From NCBI GenBank assembly GCA_008015325.1, contig SSFI01000034.1, forward strand, positions 1 to 64,000: DNA of 64,000 bases, given 5' to 3'. Origin of the DNA: Rheinheimera sp. (GTDB taxonomy: Bacteria > Pseudomonadota > Gammaproteobacteria > Enterobacterales > Alteromonadaceae). A model generated the notes under the pieces. The model was not told the DNA's origin. It worked only from the letters and a program-made list of their open reading frames with translations, and ran no database searches. Below, piece by piece: positions 26,707 through 38,560 of this stretch (positions within the stretch are counted from its first letter, which is position 1; each line of letters begins with the position of its first letter). The position numbers and the translations under genes were made by a program.

Positions 26707-26722
26707 ATATCATCAGCTTATC

Positions 26723-26750
26723 AAGGCGCCTGCGGGCGCCTTTTGTTTTT
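26723..26750 (+). terminator. Intrinsic terminator after pstS
   Basis: AAGGCGCC / GGCGCCTT stem with a TGCG loop, followed by TTGTTTTTT. It separates pstS from the pstC transcription unit. Confidence 0.9.
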
Positions 26751-26837
26751 TCCGGTTTATGGCCTGAATTGAAGGTTTCGGCAAAGTACCGCTGCTGGCA
26801 ATATCTGAATATTGCCAAATTATGACAAAATTTCTCG

Positions 26838-26866
26838 CTGTAATATTTCTGACATAAAACTCATCT
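26838..26866 (+). promoter_or_regulatory. Pho box upstream of pstC
   Basis: CTGTAAT (26838), CTGACAT (26849) and CTCATCT (26860) at 11-bp steps with A/T-rich spacers. The -10 at the expected place is weak (TAAGCT at 26866). It suggests pstCAB-phoU has its own PhoB-dependent promoter besides any read-through from pstS. Confidence 0.7.
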
Positions 26867-26908
26867 AAGCTTTGCAGCATCCGAAAAGTCAGTCCTGGAT
26901 GTGTAAAC

Positions 26909-29188
26909 ATGCAACAGACCTCCACGTCAGCCCCGGCCACCGTCAGGCAATCTTTATTGCCAAGTGGCGAGAAACGGGCCCGTCTGCGCCGCTGGCGCAG
27001 TTTTAAAGACAAAATGTCCAAATACGGTATCGCCTTTGCCGGTATCAGCGTGGTCGCAGCTTTTGCGACTATTTTCATTTATCTGTTCTCCGAAGTCGGG
27101 CCGATTTTCTCCTCGGCCAGCGTCGAGCCGGAGCTGAGTTACCAGATCAACAGCGATAAACCGCTGTATACCAACCTGGAACGTTACAGCGAAGTTGGCT
27201 TGAATGTTTCAGCCGGCGGTGAGCTGCAGTTTTTTGACGCCATGACAGGCGCAGCCGGTGAAAAAGTTCAGTTGACGTTACCTGCGGACACCACCATTTC
27301 GGCGTTTGCCCGCGGTGAACCGCGCTCTGGTTTATTGGCTCTGGGTTTGTCCAATGGCCAGGCGCTGGTGATTAAACACGAATACAACCTGAGCTACCCG
27401 AACGACAAACGCAAAGTAGTGCCGGTGGTGACTTATCCACTGGGTGAAGCGCCGCTGGATTTAAATCCGGGCCAGACACTGAAAAGTCTGGCGGTGCAGG
27501 AAGGTAGTGCCGGTACTGCGCTGGTGGCATTCAGCGCCGACGGCAAGCTGAGTTACCACGTGTTTGAAGCGCAGACTGAGTTTATGACCGGTGAAACCAC
27601 GCTGGTGCGCACCGATTATGCGCTGCCGGATGCGCCGAAAAACGTCAGCCGGATTTTGCTGGATACGACCTTACACAATCTGTTCATCGCCGAAGGCAAC
27701 GAGAAAATTCACTATTACGACGTCACAGATCCGGCGCAGGCGCGTTATGTCGAAGCAGTCAGCGCTGTGGCGGCTGGTCAGCAGGTCACGGCAGTGGAGT
27801 TTCTGGTTGGCGCCGTGTCGCTGATTGTCGGTGGTTCGGACGGTAGCCTCAGCCAATGGTTTCTGGTACGCGATGAGCACAATAATTTCCACTTAAAACA
27901 TATCCGTGATTTTGAACAGCATCCGGCGGCCATTCGCCAGATTGAACCTGAGTATTCGCGCAAAGGTTTCCTGGCGCTGGATACCTCAGGTCATTTAGGT
28001 ATTCACTACGGTACTTCAGCGCGTACCTTGTTGCTGGAGCCGTTGGTTGAAGGCACGAACTTTGAGCGCATTGCCATTAGCCCAATCAACACGGCGTTAC
28101 TGGCTTTTGCTGCGGAAGGTAAAGTTCAGCGCTTTGCACTGGAAAATGCTCACCCGGATGTGAGCTGGAAAGCGATGTGGAATGAAGTCTGGTATGAAGG
28201 TCGCGGTGAAAAAGACTATATCTGGCAGGCATCTTCAGGTTCTGACGAGTTTGAAGCCAAAATGAGTCTGGTGCCGTTGGCGCTCGGTACCCTAAAAGCT
28301 GCGTTGTTCGCCATGTTGTTCGCCACGCCGCTGGCCATCATGAGTGCGCTTTATACCGCCTACTTCATGACGCCGAAACTGCGCGGCAAAGTGAAGCCGA
28401 CCATTGAAATCATGGCGGCGCTGCCGACGGTGATTCTGGGTTTCCTTGCCGGTTTATGGCTGGCGCCTTTTGTCGAAAAATACTTAAGTGCAGTCTTTGC
28501 CATTCTGCTGCTGTTGCCGCTGATGATGTTACTGACTGCTTACCTGTGGCGCTTTTTCCCGCGCAGCTGGCGTGAGCGTTTTGGCTTAGGTTGGGAAGTT
28601 GTGATCCTGATCCCGATGATTATCGGTTTTATCTGGTTATGTGTCAGCCTAAGCCCGGCGGTCGATCAGCTGTTCTTCAACGGCAGCTTGCGCCAGTGGT
28701 TTACCGATAACGGTATTACTTATGACCAACGCAACGCTTTAGTGGTTGGCATCGCGATGGGTTTTGCTGTCATCCCGAATATCTTCTCAATTGCTGAAGA
28801 CGCGGTGTTTAACGTACCACGTCATTTAACTCAAGGCTCTTTAGCGCTGGGTGCGACGCCATGGCAAACCATGATCGGCGTGGTGTTGCCAACCGCAAGC
28901 CCTGGTATTTTCGCTGCAGTGATGGTGGGTTTTGGCCGCGCCGTCGGTGAAACCATGATTGTGCTGATGGCGACCGGCAACAGCCCAGTGGTCAACTTCA
29001 ACCTGTTTGAAGGCATGCGCACCTTATCCGCCAATATCGCGGTGGAGTTGCCGGAAACCGCAGTGGGCAGTACCCACTTCCGCGTGTTGTTCCTGGCGGC
29101 GCTGGTACTCTTTGTCTTTACCTTTATTTTCAATACGTTGGCTGAAGTGATTCGTCAGCGGTTACGTCAACGCTTCAGTAATCTGTAA
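26909..29188 (+). CDS. pstC: Phosphate ABC transporter permease PstC, long form
   Basis: Inner-membrane permease of the Pst importer, 759 residues against about 320 in E. coli. A cytoplasmic Arg-rich start (GEKRARLRRWRSFKDK) and TM1 (about 37-60) are followed by a ~390-residue periplasmic insert with repeated short beta motifs (ALGLSNGQALVIKHE, ALVAFSADGKLSYHVFE, LIVGGSDGSLSQW), resembling a beta-propeller. The permease proper begins near residue 450: SLVPLALGTLKAALFAMLFATPLAIMSALYTAYFM, ALPTVILGFLAGLWLAP, and the EAA loop GSLALGATPWQTMIGVVLPTASPGI. Long PstC proteins of this kind occur in other gammaproteobacteria. pstA follows after 15 nt. Confidence 0.95.
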   Translation: MQQTSTSAPATVRQSLLPSGEKRARLRRWRSFKDKMSKYGIAFAGISVVAAFATIFIYLFSEVGPIFSSASVEPELSYQINSDKPLYTNLERYSEVGLNVSAGGELQFFDAMTGAAGEKVQLTLPADTTISAFARGEPRSGLLALGLSNGQALVIKHEYNLSYPNDKRKVVPVVTYPLGEAPLDLNPGQTLKSLAVQEGSAGTALVAFSADGKLSYHVFEAQTEFMTGETTLVRTDYALPDAPKNVSRILLDTTLHNLFIAEGNEKIHYYDVTDPAQARYVEAVSAVAAGQQVTAVEFLVGAVSLIVGGSDGSLSQWFLVRDEHNNFHLKHIRDFEQHPAAIRQIEPEYSRKGFLALDTSGHLGIHYGTSARTLLLEPLVEGTNFERIAISPINTALLAFAAEGKVQRFALENAHPDVSWKAMWNEVWYEGRGEKDYIWQASSGSDEFEAKMSLVPLALGTLKAALFAMLFATPLAIMSALYTAYFMTPKLRGKVKPTIEIMAALPTVILGFLAGLWLAPFVEKYLSAVFAILLLLPLMMLLTAYLWRFFPRSWRERFGLGWEVVILIPMIIGFIWLCVSLSPAVDQLFFNGSLRQWFTDNGITYDQRNALVVGIAMGFAVIPNIFSIAEDAVFNVPRHLTQGSLALGATPWQTMIGVVLPTASPGIFAAVMVGFGRAVGETMIVLMATGNSPVVNFNLFEGMRTLSANIAVELPETAVGSTHFRVLFLAALVLFVFTFIFNTLAEVIRQRLRQRFSNL

Positions 29189-29203
29189 TTCGGAGTGAAC
29201 GGC

Positions 29204-30865
29204 ATGAGAGCTTGGTTTAAAACGGGAACTCCGTGGATTTGGTTAAACGCCGGTGCAATCGCTTTGTGTCTGGTGATGGTGATTGGCGTATTGGGACTGA
29301 TTGCAGTGCAGGGCGGCAGCCATTTCTGGCCAGCCGACCTGCAACGGGTCGAAGCTGTGCAGGCGGATGGCAGCAAAAAAACATTGCTGGCCGAACATGT
29401 CCGCACTGAACAGGTCAGTGCAATCACGCTGAAAGATTCAGGCGTCGCGCTGCCGGATAATGCCGAAAGCTATGCCCGGCACTTGCTGAAACTTGGCAAT
29501 CGCGATGTGTATGGCCGTGATTTCGCCTGGTTTTTAGACCACGACCTGGCCGGCTGGGAAAAACCAGCCAACGCTATCGTCATCGAACGGCGCGAGTGGG
29601 GTAATTTCTATGGCTTCCCGCTGCAATTGTTGCAGCAGGATAAGGTAATAGCCGAAGGCGAAGCCTTATGGCCTGCACTGCAGGAAGCGATGGCGCGCGC
29701 CAATGATTTGCATGATGACATCACCGATATCGAAAAAGGCGATATCGGCAAAATCAACAAAGCGCTGGAAGCACTGCGCCTTGGTAAACGCACCATGGAA
29801 TTACAGGGCGCGACCGCAGCTGAAATCAGCCAGTACGCCCAGCAAGCTGCTGAAGAGCAGGCTGCATTGGATGCGCAATATGCACAGTTACAGCAAAAGC
29901 TGGAAGATTTATACACCCAGGCCAAACGCGACAGCCTGAAAGTGGTCACTGCCGAAGGCAAAGAGCTGACCATTAGCCTGTCCAACATCGTGCATGCGCA
30001 TATGCCGAACCAGATGTCGTTGCTGGACAAATCGGTACATTACGTGGTGTCTATTTGGAACTTTTTAAGCGACGACCCGCGTGAAGCCAACACTGAAGGC
30101 GGTATTTTCCCAGCGATTTTCGGCACTATCACCATGGTGATCCTGATGTCGATTATCGTGACGCCTTTTGGTGTGCTGGCGGCGATTTACCTGCGTGAAT
30201 ATGCCAAACAAGGCACCATGCTGAAGATTATCCGCATCTCGGTTTATAACCTCGCTGGTGTGCCGTCGATTGTGTACGGTGTGTTTGGCCTGGGATTCTT
30301 CGTCTATATCATGGGCGGCAACATTGATGCGCTGTTTTACCCGGAAAAATTACCAGCACCGACCTTCGGGACGCCAGGGTTGTTCTGGGCGTCGCTGACG
30401 CTGGCGCTGTTAACGCTGCCGGTGGTGATCGTATCGACCGAAGAAGGCCTGTCGCGTATTCCAAGTACTATCCGGATGGGCAGTCTGGCGCTGGGGGCGA
30501 CCAAATCTGAGACTTTGTGGAAAGTAGTTGTGCCACTGGCTACACCAGCGATGATGACGGGTTTGATTCTGTCGATTGCCCGCGCAGCCGGTGAAGTGGC
30601 ACCGCTGATGCTGGTCGGTGTGGTGAAACTGGCGCCAACTTTACCGGTCGACGGCACATTCCCCTTTGTGCATTTAGACCAGAAAATCATGCACTTAGGT
30701 TTCCATGTTTACGATGTAGGTTTCCAGAGCCCGAACGTTGAAGCGTCGCGTCCGCTGCTCTATGCCACGGCCTTAGTCCTGGTACTGCTGATTGTGGTGC
30801 TGAACATGGCGGCTATTCATTTACGCAATAAACTGCGGGAAAAATATCGCAGCGAGTCTGACTAG
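29204..30865 (+). CDS. pstA: Phosphate ABC transporter permease PstA, long form
   Basis: Partner permease of PstC, 553 residues against 296 in E. coli. TM1 (about 12-32) is followed by a periplasmic extension containing a coiled-coil segment (EEIDK/A-rich, about 165-245, e.g. ADQ-rich EISQYAQQAAEEQAALDAQYAQLQQK). The permease core starts near residue 302: GIFPAIFGTITMVILMSIIVTPFGVLAAIYLREYA, the Pst signature YNLAGVPSIVYGVFGLGFFV, and the EAA loop MGSLALGATKSETLWKVVVPLATPAMMTGLILSIARAAGEVAPLMLVG. ATG 29204 is preferred to GTG 29195, as CGGAG sits 8 nt upstream. The intergenic space before pstB has a small GC hairpin (30884-30899). Confidence 0.95.
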   Translation: MRAWFKTGTPWIWLNAGAIALCLVMVIGVLGLIAVQGGSHFWPADLQRVEAVQADGSKKTLLAEHVRTEQVSAITLKDSGVALPDNAESYARHLLKLGNRDVYGRDFAWFLDHDLAGWEKPANAIVIERREWGNFYGFPLQLLQQDKVIAEGEALWPALQEAMARANDLHDDITDIEKGDIGKINKALEALRLGKRTMELQGATAAEISQYAQQAAEEQAALDAQYAQLQQKLEDLYTQAKRDSLKVVTAEGKELTISLSNIVHAHMPNQMSLLDKSVHYVVSIWNFLSDDPREANTEGGIFPAIFGTITMVILMSIIVTPFGVLAAIYLREYAKQGTMLKIIRISVYNLAGVPSIVYGVFGLGFFVYIMGGNIDALFYPEKLPAPTFGTPGLFWASLTLALLTLPVVIVSTEEGLSRIPSTIRMGSLALGATKSETLWKVVVPLATPAMMTGLILSIARAAGEVAPLMLVGVVKLAPTLPVDGTFPFVHLDQKIMHLGFHVYDVGFQSPNVEASRPLLYATALVLVLLIVVLNMAAIHLRNKLREKYRSESD

Positions 30866-30962
30866 TAGCCAAATAGCAAAAGGGGTGCCGGTGGGCACCT
30901 GCCGGCGGGGCCTTTAGCGTCCCGCTCAGAACCTGAAACGAATGTTAAGAGTGAACTGACGT

Positions 30963-31769
30963 ATGACCACACAACAAATTCACAGCGGCTACGGCGAGCT
31001 GAATCTGGCAGATGAGAAAATCAAACTGGAAGTCAATGACTTGCGCCTGTACTACGGTGAATCGCAGGCATTAAAAACTATCAATATGCAGATCCCGGAA
31101 AAGCGCGTAACGGCCTTTATCGGCCCGTCGGGTTGCGGTAAATCCACTTTGTTGCGCTGTTTTAACCGGATGAACGACCTGGTTGATATCTGCCGTATCG
31201 AAGGGCAGATTTTACTGGATGGTCAAAATATTTATGACAAAGCCGTCGATGTGGCTGAATTGCGCCGTCAGGTGGGCATGGTATTCCAAAAGCCAAATCC
31301 ATTTCCGAAAACTATTTATGAAAACGTCGCTTATGGCCTGCGTTTGCAGGGCGTTAATGACCGCCGCGTACTGGATGAAGTGGTTGAAACGTCATTAAAA
31401 GGCGCTGCGCTGTGGAACGAAGTGAAAGACCGCTTGCACGACAATGCCTTTGGCTTATCGGGTGGTCAGCAACAACGTCTGGTTATCGCCCGTGCTATCG
31501 CCATTGAACCGGAAGTGTTGTTGCTGGATGAACCGGCTTCTGCACTGGACCCGATTTCGACGTTAAAAATTGAAGAGCTGATCAACGAACTGAAAGAGCG
31601 TTTCACAATCGTCATTGTTACCCACAACATGCAGCAGGCCGCACGGGTGTCCGACTATACTGCCTTTATGTATATGGGCAATCTGGTGGAATATGATGCG
31701 ACCAACAAGATGTTTACTAATCCGTCGCAACAGCAGACTGAAGACTACATCACTGGCCGTTTTGGTTAA
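30963..31769 (+). CDS. pstB: Phosphate ABC transporter ATP-binding protein PstB
   Basis: ATPase subunit of the Pst importer, 268 residues. Walker [22 protein letters not shown]-loop [23 protein letters not shown] signature [16 protein letters not shown], Walker [17 protein letters not shown] and H-loop [22 protein letters not shown] are all intact. [37 protein letters not shown] is PstB-specific. It powers the PstC/PstA channel and, with PhoU, signals phosphate status to PhoR. Twenty-five nt upstream of phoU. Confidence 0.97.
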   Translation: MTTQQIHSGYGELNLADEKIKLEVNDLRLYYGESQALKTINMQIPEKRVTAFIGPSGCGKSTLLRCFNRMNDLVDICRIEGQILLDGQNIYDKAVDVAELRRQVGMVFQKPNPFPKTIYENVAYGLRLQGVNDRRVLDEVVETSLKGAALWNEVKDRLHDNAFGLSGGQQQRLVIARAIAIEPEVLLLDEPASALDPISTLKIEELINELKERFTIVIVTHNMQQAARVSDYTAFMYMGNLVEYDATNKMFTNPSQQQTEDYITGRFG

Positions 31770-31794
31770 TCACCCGACTTAAGCAGAGGTTTTT

Positions 31795-32505
31795 ATGGAT
31801 AAACTGAATTTAACCAAACATATTTCCAGCCAGTTCAATGATGAAATTGAACAGATCCGTAACCACATTATGGCGATGGGTGGCCTGATTGAGCAGCAGC
31901 TGTCTGATGCGTTAAATGCCATCGCCGGCAGTAATGCTGAACTGGCGCAGCAAGTGATTGCCAATGACTTGTTGGTCAATGACTGGGAAATCAAAATTGA
32001 TGCCGAGTGCACGCGCATCATCGCCAAACGTCAGCCGGCCGCCAGCGATTTGCGCTTGATCCTGACCATTATCAAAGCGATTTCAGATCTGGAGCGCATT
32101 GGTGATGAAGCAGAACGCATTGCCAAAGTTGCGCTGGAGTCTTTCAGCAGTGCGCAGCAGGATTTGCTGGTGAATCTGGAAAATATGGGCCGCCATGTTG
32201 CACAGATGCTGCACGATGTACTGGACGCTTTTGCCCGGATGGATGTTGAAGCAGCACTGGCGGTTTATAAAGAAGACAAAAAGGTCGATCGCGAATACGA
32301 AGCCATCACCCGTCAGCTGATGACGTACATGATGGAAGACCCGCGTTCCATCCCAAAAATCATGAACGTGTTGTGGTCAGCCCGTGCGCTGGAGCGTATT
32401 GGTGATCGCTGCAAGAACATCTCCGAATATGTGATTTCGTTTGTGAAAGGCCGGGATGTACGCCACAGTGATGAAGACAGTCTGGAGCAAAATGCCCGTA
32501 GTTAA
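31795..32505 (+). CDS. phoU: Phosphate signalling protein PhoU
   Basis: Cytoplasmic adaptor that links the Pst transporter to PhoR and damps Pho activation, 236 residues. Two three-helix PhoU repeats are seen: [27 protein letters not shown]...[38 protein letters not shown], and [25 protein letters not shown]...[36 protein letters not shown]. Both carry the metal-binding E/DxxxD signature ([20 protein letters not shown]). AGAGG precedes the ATG. Last gene of the pst operon, followed by a hairpin. Confidence 0.97.
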   Translation: MDKLNLTKHISSQFNDEIEQIRNHIMAMGGLIEQQLSDALNAIAGSNAELAQQVIANDLLVNDWEIKIDAECTRIIAKRQPAASDLRLILTIIKAISDLERIGDEAERIAKVALESFSSAQQDLLVNLENMGRHVAQMLHDVLDAFARMDVEAALAVYKEDKKVDREYEAITRQLMTYMMEDPRSIPKIMNVLWSARALERIGDRCKNISEYVISFVKGRDVRHSDEDSLEQNARS

Positions 32506-32541
32506 AGTGTTGCTGAACTGAAACTGAATTTCGCAGAAGTC

Positions 32542-32581
32542 AAGCCGGCAGGGTGTAAAATAACTGCCGGCTTTGGCGTTT
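32542..32581 (+). terminator. Terminator of the pst-phoU operon
   Basis: AAGCCGGCAG / CTGCCGGCTT, 10-bp stem, 12-nt loop, trailing TGGCGTTTT. Confidence 0.75.
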
Positions 32582-32668
32582 TATCTGCATGATCGCGTTT
32601 TTATTACCGTTGTGTTGCAGTAAAATACGCGCCGACTTTCGTCCACTACAAAACCAAGAGGCAAAGCT

Positions 32669-33343
32669 ATGCCAAGTGCATTTTTGGCTGTTTTCGCAAA
32701 ATCTCCAATCAAGCCGATTGAAGAACATATTCGTAAGGTCCTGGCGGCCAGCGAGCAGTTACTGCCGTTTTTCGCGGCGGTATATATCAAGGATTGGACT
32801 ACTGCAGCGGAAGTAAGAAAAGTTATCGTCAGCCTGGAAAAAGAAGCTGACAATTTAAAACGCGACATTCGCGTACACCTGCCAAGAGGTTTGTTCCTGC
32901 CGGTTGATCGTACCGACATCCTGGAACTGGTGTCGCAGCAAGACAAAATTGCTAACAAAGCAAAAGACATCACCGGCCGTGTATTAGGCCGTGAGCTGGA
33001 AATTCCGGCACCTATCCAACAAGAATTTAACGCCTATCTGCAACGTTGTATCGATGCAGTCGCCCTGGCGTGTGAAGCTATCAACGAGCTGGACGAGCTG
33101 CTGGAAACTGGTTTCCGCGGTCGTGAAGTCGATCTGGTGGTCAAGATGGTCGAAAAAATCGATGAGATTGAGCACGATACCGACCAGATGCAAATCAGCC
33201 TGCGTAAGTATGTCCGCAAAGCGGAAGACACACTGAACCCGGTCGATGTGATGTTCCTTTACCGCACTCTGGAATGGGTTGGCGATCTGGCCGACACAGC
33301 CCTGCGGGTAGGTTCACGTCTTGAAATCATGCTGGCTCGTTAA
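32669..33343 (+). CDS. PhoU-like DUF47 protein (TIGR00153 family), PiT partner
   Basis: A 224-residue all-helical PhoU relative of the TIGR00153/DUF47 family. Typical parts: FAKSPIKPIEEHIRKVLAASEQLLPFF, LEKEADNLKRDIRVHLPRGLFLPVDRTDILELVSQQDKIANKAKDI, and KIDEIEHDTDQMQISLRKYVR. The paired acidic EKEAD and EIEHDTD motifs resemble the metal sites of PhoU. Such genes nearly always precede a PiT transporter, as here (18-nt gap), and are thought to modulate it. AAGAGG precedes the ATG. Confidence 0.92.
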   Translation: MPSAFLAVFAKSPIKPIEEHIRKVLAASEQLLPFFAAVYIKDWTTAAEVRKVIVSLEKEADNLKRDIRVHLPRGLFLPVDRTDILELVSQQDKIANKAKDITGRVLGRELEIPAPIQQEFNAYLQRCIDAVALACEAINELDELLETGFRGREVDLVVKMVEKIDEIEHDTDQMQISLRKYVRKAEDTLNPVDVMFLYRTLEWVGDLADTALRVGSRLEIMLAR

Positions 33344-33361
33344 GCGTAAGGGTAACTAATC

Positions 33362-34633
33362 ATGGAAATTCTGGCTCAATATGGCCAGGTGCTGGTGTTT
33401 GTCGCCGCACTGTTTGGCTTTATCATGGCATATGGCGTCGGCGCCAATGACGTCGCTAACGCAATGGGAACCTCTGTTGGTTCTAAAGCGTTAACCATCA
33501 AACAAGCAATTATTATTGCTGCAATTTTTGAATTCACCGGCGCATTTTTTGCCGGTGGTGAGGTAACTTCAACCATCCGCAATGGCATCGTGGACTCGAA
33601 GGTCTTCGTTGAAGTTCCGGAATTACTGGCCTATGGCATGATTGCCTCATTACTGGCCGCGGGTACCTGGTTACTGGTTGCTACTTATTTTGGCTGGCCG
33701 GTATCGACCACGCACTCTATCGTCGGCGCTATTATTGGTTTCGCTGCTGTGGGTGTTGGTATCGAATCGGTTAAATGGGATGAGGTTGGCAGCATTGTCG
33801 GGAGCTGGGTGGTTACACCTATGCTGGCGGGGATCCTGGCATATCTGCTGTTTATGAGTGCGCAGCGGTTGATTTTTGATACCGAAAATCCATTAGCTGC
33901 AGCCAAAAAATACGTTCCTTTCTACATGGTATTCGCTGCTTTTATCATGGCTTTTGTCACAGTCACAAAAGGTCTGAAGCATGTTGGTCTGCATTTAACT
34001 TCGTCTGAAGGTTTTATGCTGTGTGTGGCCATCGCTGTGGTGGTTGGTATTATCGGCAAAATCGCTATAAGCCGCGTGAAAATTGACCCGGAAGCTGACA
34101 AAGAAATGCACTTCACCAACGTGGAAAAAATCTTCGGTATTCTGATGATTTTCACCGCCTGCTGTATGGCATTTGCGCACGGTTCAAACGATGTCGCCAA
34201 TGCGATTGGTCCTTTGGCTGCTGTAGTTGGTGTTATCGAATCAGGCGGTCAGGTGTTGGATAAAGTATCCCTGGCCTGGTGGATCCTGCCGTTAGGCGCT
34301 GTAGGTATTGTCATCGGTCTGATGACCTTTGGTGCCCGGGTGATTGAAACTATTGGTTCCAATATCACACACTTAACTCCAAGCCGCGGCTTTGCCGCTG
34401 AAATTGCCGCAGCCAGTACTGTGGTCATTTCATCTGGCTTAGGTTTGCCAATTTCTACCACGCAGACTTTGGTCGGCGCAGTTTTAGGTGTTGGTATGGC
34501 CCGTGGTATCGCGGCACTGAATTTAAGTGTGATCCGCAACATCTTTATCTCCTGGGTGGTGACATTACCAATCGGTGCTTTCCTGTCGATTGTGTTTTTC
34601 TTCATCATCAAGTTTGTTGTTGGCGCGGCATAA
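33362..34633 (+). CDS. PiT-family inorganic phosphate transporter
   Basis: Low-affinity, ion-coupled phosphate permease (PF01384), 423 residues with about ten TM segments. Both inverted-repeat signatures are present: GVGANDVANAMGTSVGSKALT near the N-terminus and AHGSNDVANAIGPLAAVVGVIES in the second half; also FGWPVSTTHSIVGAIIG and GLPISTTQTLVGAVLGVG. It is coupled with the DUF47 gene upstream. No Pho box was found before this pair, consistent with constitutive uptake when phosphate is plentiful (inference). In some bacteria such transporters prefer metal-phosphate. Confidence 0.95.
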   Translation: MEILAQYGQVLVFVAALFGFIMAYGVGANDVANAMGTSVGSKALTIKQAIIIAAIFEFTGAFFAGGEVTSTIRNGIVDSKVFVEVPELLAYGMIASLLAAGTWLLVATYFGWPVSTTHSIVGAIIGFAAVGVGIESVKWDEVGSIVGSWVVTPMLAGILAYLLFMSAQRLIFDTENPLAAAKKYVPFYMVFAAFIMAFVTVTKGLKHVGLHLTSSEGFMLCVAIAVVVGIIGKIAISRVKIDPEADKEMHFTNVEKIFGILMIFTACCMAFAHGSNDVANAIGPLAAVVGVIESGGQVLDKVSLAWWILPLGAVGIVIGLMTFGARVIETIGSNITHLTPSRGFAAEIAAASTVVISSGLGLPISTTQTLVGAVLGVGMARGIAALNLSVIRNIFISWVVTLPIGAFLSIVFFFIIKFVVGAA

Positions 34634-34649
34634 CAGTGCCTGTGCAGAG

Positions 34650-34675
34650 AAAACCGCCTTCGGGCGGTTTTTTTG
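34650..34675 (+). terminator. Intrinsic terminator after PiT gene
   Basis: AAAACCGCC-TTCG-GGCGGTTTT with a stable tetraloop and a T7 tail. Confidence 0.95.
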
Positions 34676-34849
34676 TTTGCGATGGTGCTCAACATCAAGC
34701 TTACCCCTGGGCGATTAATACCCTGGGAATTGATCCCGACTAAAGTATCAGCGGTATCCGGCGCATTTGGCTTGCAGCCGGTCTGGCGCTCGACTAGCAT
34801 CGTCATCGCTATCTTCGCAGATAATTCAATCGATATAACGGAATTTATG

Positions 34850-35773
34850 ATGAAACGACTGCCCAGCGTGAAACAACTGCAATACCTGTTAGCTCTGCAT
34901 GAACATCAGCATTTTGGCCGGGCGGCAGATGCCTGTTACATCGGCCAGTCTACGTTGAGCGCTGCGATTGCCAATCTGGAAGAAACCATTGATGCTCAGC
35001 TGCTGGAGCGCGATCACAAGACTTTTATCTTTACTTCGCTGGGAGAAGATGTCGTACGGCAAGCGCGGTATATCATTGAGCAATGTGAAGAATTAGCCGA
35101 TTTTGCCCGCAATCAGGGCAAACCGATGACCGGTCAGTTTCGTCTTGGTTGTATTCCAACTATCGCGCCTTTTGTCCTCAGCGAAGTGATGGCGCTGAGT
35201 CGTCAGCGTTACCCGGAGCTGCAATTATTATTACGCGAAGACACCTCCGAAAATTCGCTGCGCGCCTTAACCGAAGGCCGATTGGATATGGTACTGCTGG
35301 CATTGCCTTATGAAACCGGTGCTTTGCATACTGAAGTACTGGCGCAAGATGCTTTTAAACTGGTGCTGCATAAAGACTGGCAGAACCGCGGTTTTAGTCA
35401 GGACATTTCACAGTGGCCGGACGAAAGTATTTTTTTACTGGAACGTGAACATTGTCTGACCGGGCATGCGGTCAAAGCCTGTGAACTGGAAGATTCGCGC
35501 AAAGTGAACCCGTTTTTTGCCACCAGCCTGCATACCTTAACGCAGATGGTCAATAACAAGCTTGGCGTGACTTTTATGCCGCAGATGGCGATTAACAGCG
35601 GTTTATTGCAGGGTACTGATCTCATCACGCAGGCACCATCGAGTAATGGCGCGGCCCGTGATATCGGTGTGGCCTGGCGGCCGACTTCGAGCAAATCGCG
35701 TAACTACCGGTTGATGGCGACGTTGATTGCCGAAGTGTTGCAGCAAAAATGCGCGGATAACACGGCGCTCTGA
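34850..35773 (+). CDS. oxyR: Peroxide-sensing LysR regulator OxyR
   Basis: LysR-family activator of hydrogen-peroxide defence, 307 residues. N-terminal winged HTH PSVKQLQYLLALHEHQHFGRAADACYIGQSTLSAAIANLEETIDAQLLERDHKTF. The redox pair is present: Cys202 and Cys211 in HCLTGHAVKAC, with the same nine-residue spacing as C199/C208 of E. coli OxyR. The C-terminal domain includes NKLGVTFMPQMAINSGLL. ATG 34850 and the adjacent ATG 34847 are both possible; a GGA 7 nt upstream favours 34850. No target gene is adjacent. Confidence 0.93.
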   Translation: MKRLPSVKQLQYLLALHEHQHFGRAADACYIGQSTLSAAIANLEETIDAQLLERDHKTFIFTSLGEDVVRQARYIIEQCEELADFARNQGKPMTGQFRLGCIPTIAPFVLSEVMALSRQRYPELQLLLREDTSENSLRALTEGRLDMVLLALPYETGALHTEVLAQDAFKLVLHKDWQNRGFSQDISQWPDESIFLLEREHCLTGHAVKACELEDSRKVNPFFATSLHTLTQMVNNKLGVTFMPQMAINSGLLQGTDLITQAPSSNGAARDIGVAWRPTSSKSRNYRLMATLIAEVLQQKCADNTAL

Positions 35774-35785
35774 AGCTTACAGATG

Positions 35786-36010
35786 TTAAGGCCGCTGGCG
35801 GAACTTACTGAAATACAACGGATGTTCCGCCAACCGCCGGTCTGGCAATAACAACAGTAACATCAGTGCAAACAAGTTAAAAACCGGCAGCAAGCCGGTC
35901 GACGCAAACAGACGGGGTGAATAACCTTTCTCTTTCGCGAGCTGATAACTGTACCAGCTCAGGATCAGTTGGCTGGTGGTGAATAAAATCAGGCTAAACC
36001 AGATATCCAT
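35786..36010 (-). CDS. Small two-TM membrane protein, unknown
   Basis: Seventy-four residues with two hydrophobic helices (IWFSLILFTTSQLILSWYSY and LLPVFNLFALMLLLLLP) and a basic C-terminal tail (DRRLAEHPLYFSKFRQRP). ATG 36010 follows GGGAG at 5 nt; the longer in-frame reading lacks such a site. The frame ends 12 nt from the convergent oxyR stop. No recognised family. Confidence 0.6.
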   Translation of the reverse strand: MDIWFSLILFTTSQLILSWYSYQLAKEKGYSPRLFASTGLLPVFNLFALMLLLLLPDRRLAEHPLYFSKFRQRP

Positions 36011-36233
36011 AATGACTCCCTGTGATCTCAGATGTTCTACGCCTGCGCATCCTGCGCTTAAACCGATTATAGAACAGTGACAGCTGGGCACGCCGCGACA
36101 TTTACCTTTATTTCTGTAAGACAAACGCCTGACAGCTGCTTTTGGTCATTGAGAAAGTGTGGCCGGATCAGTAGACTGTGCGGCCGGGCGCGAGCCCATC
36201 AACTCCAGTGTTTGTCAGTAAAGCGGACCTGCT

Positions 36234-38523
<2,290 letters not shown>

Positions 38524-38560
38524 ATTTAAAAATTAAGCTTTAAAAACTAAGGGGATATCA

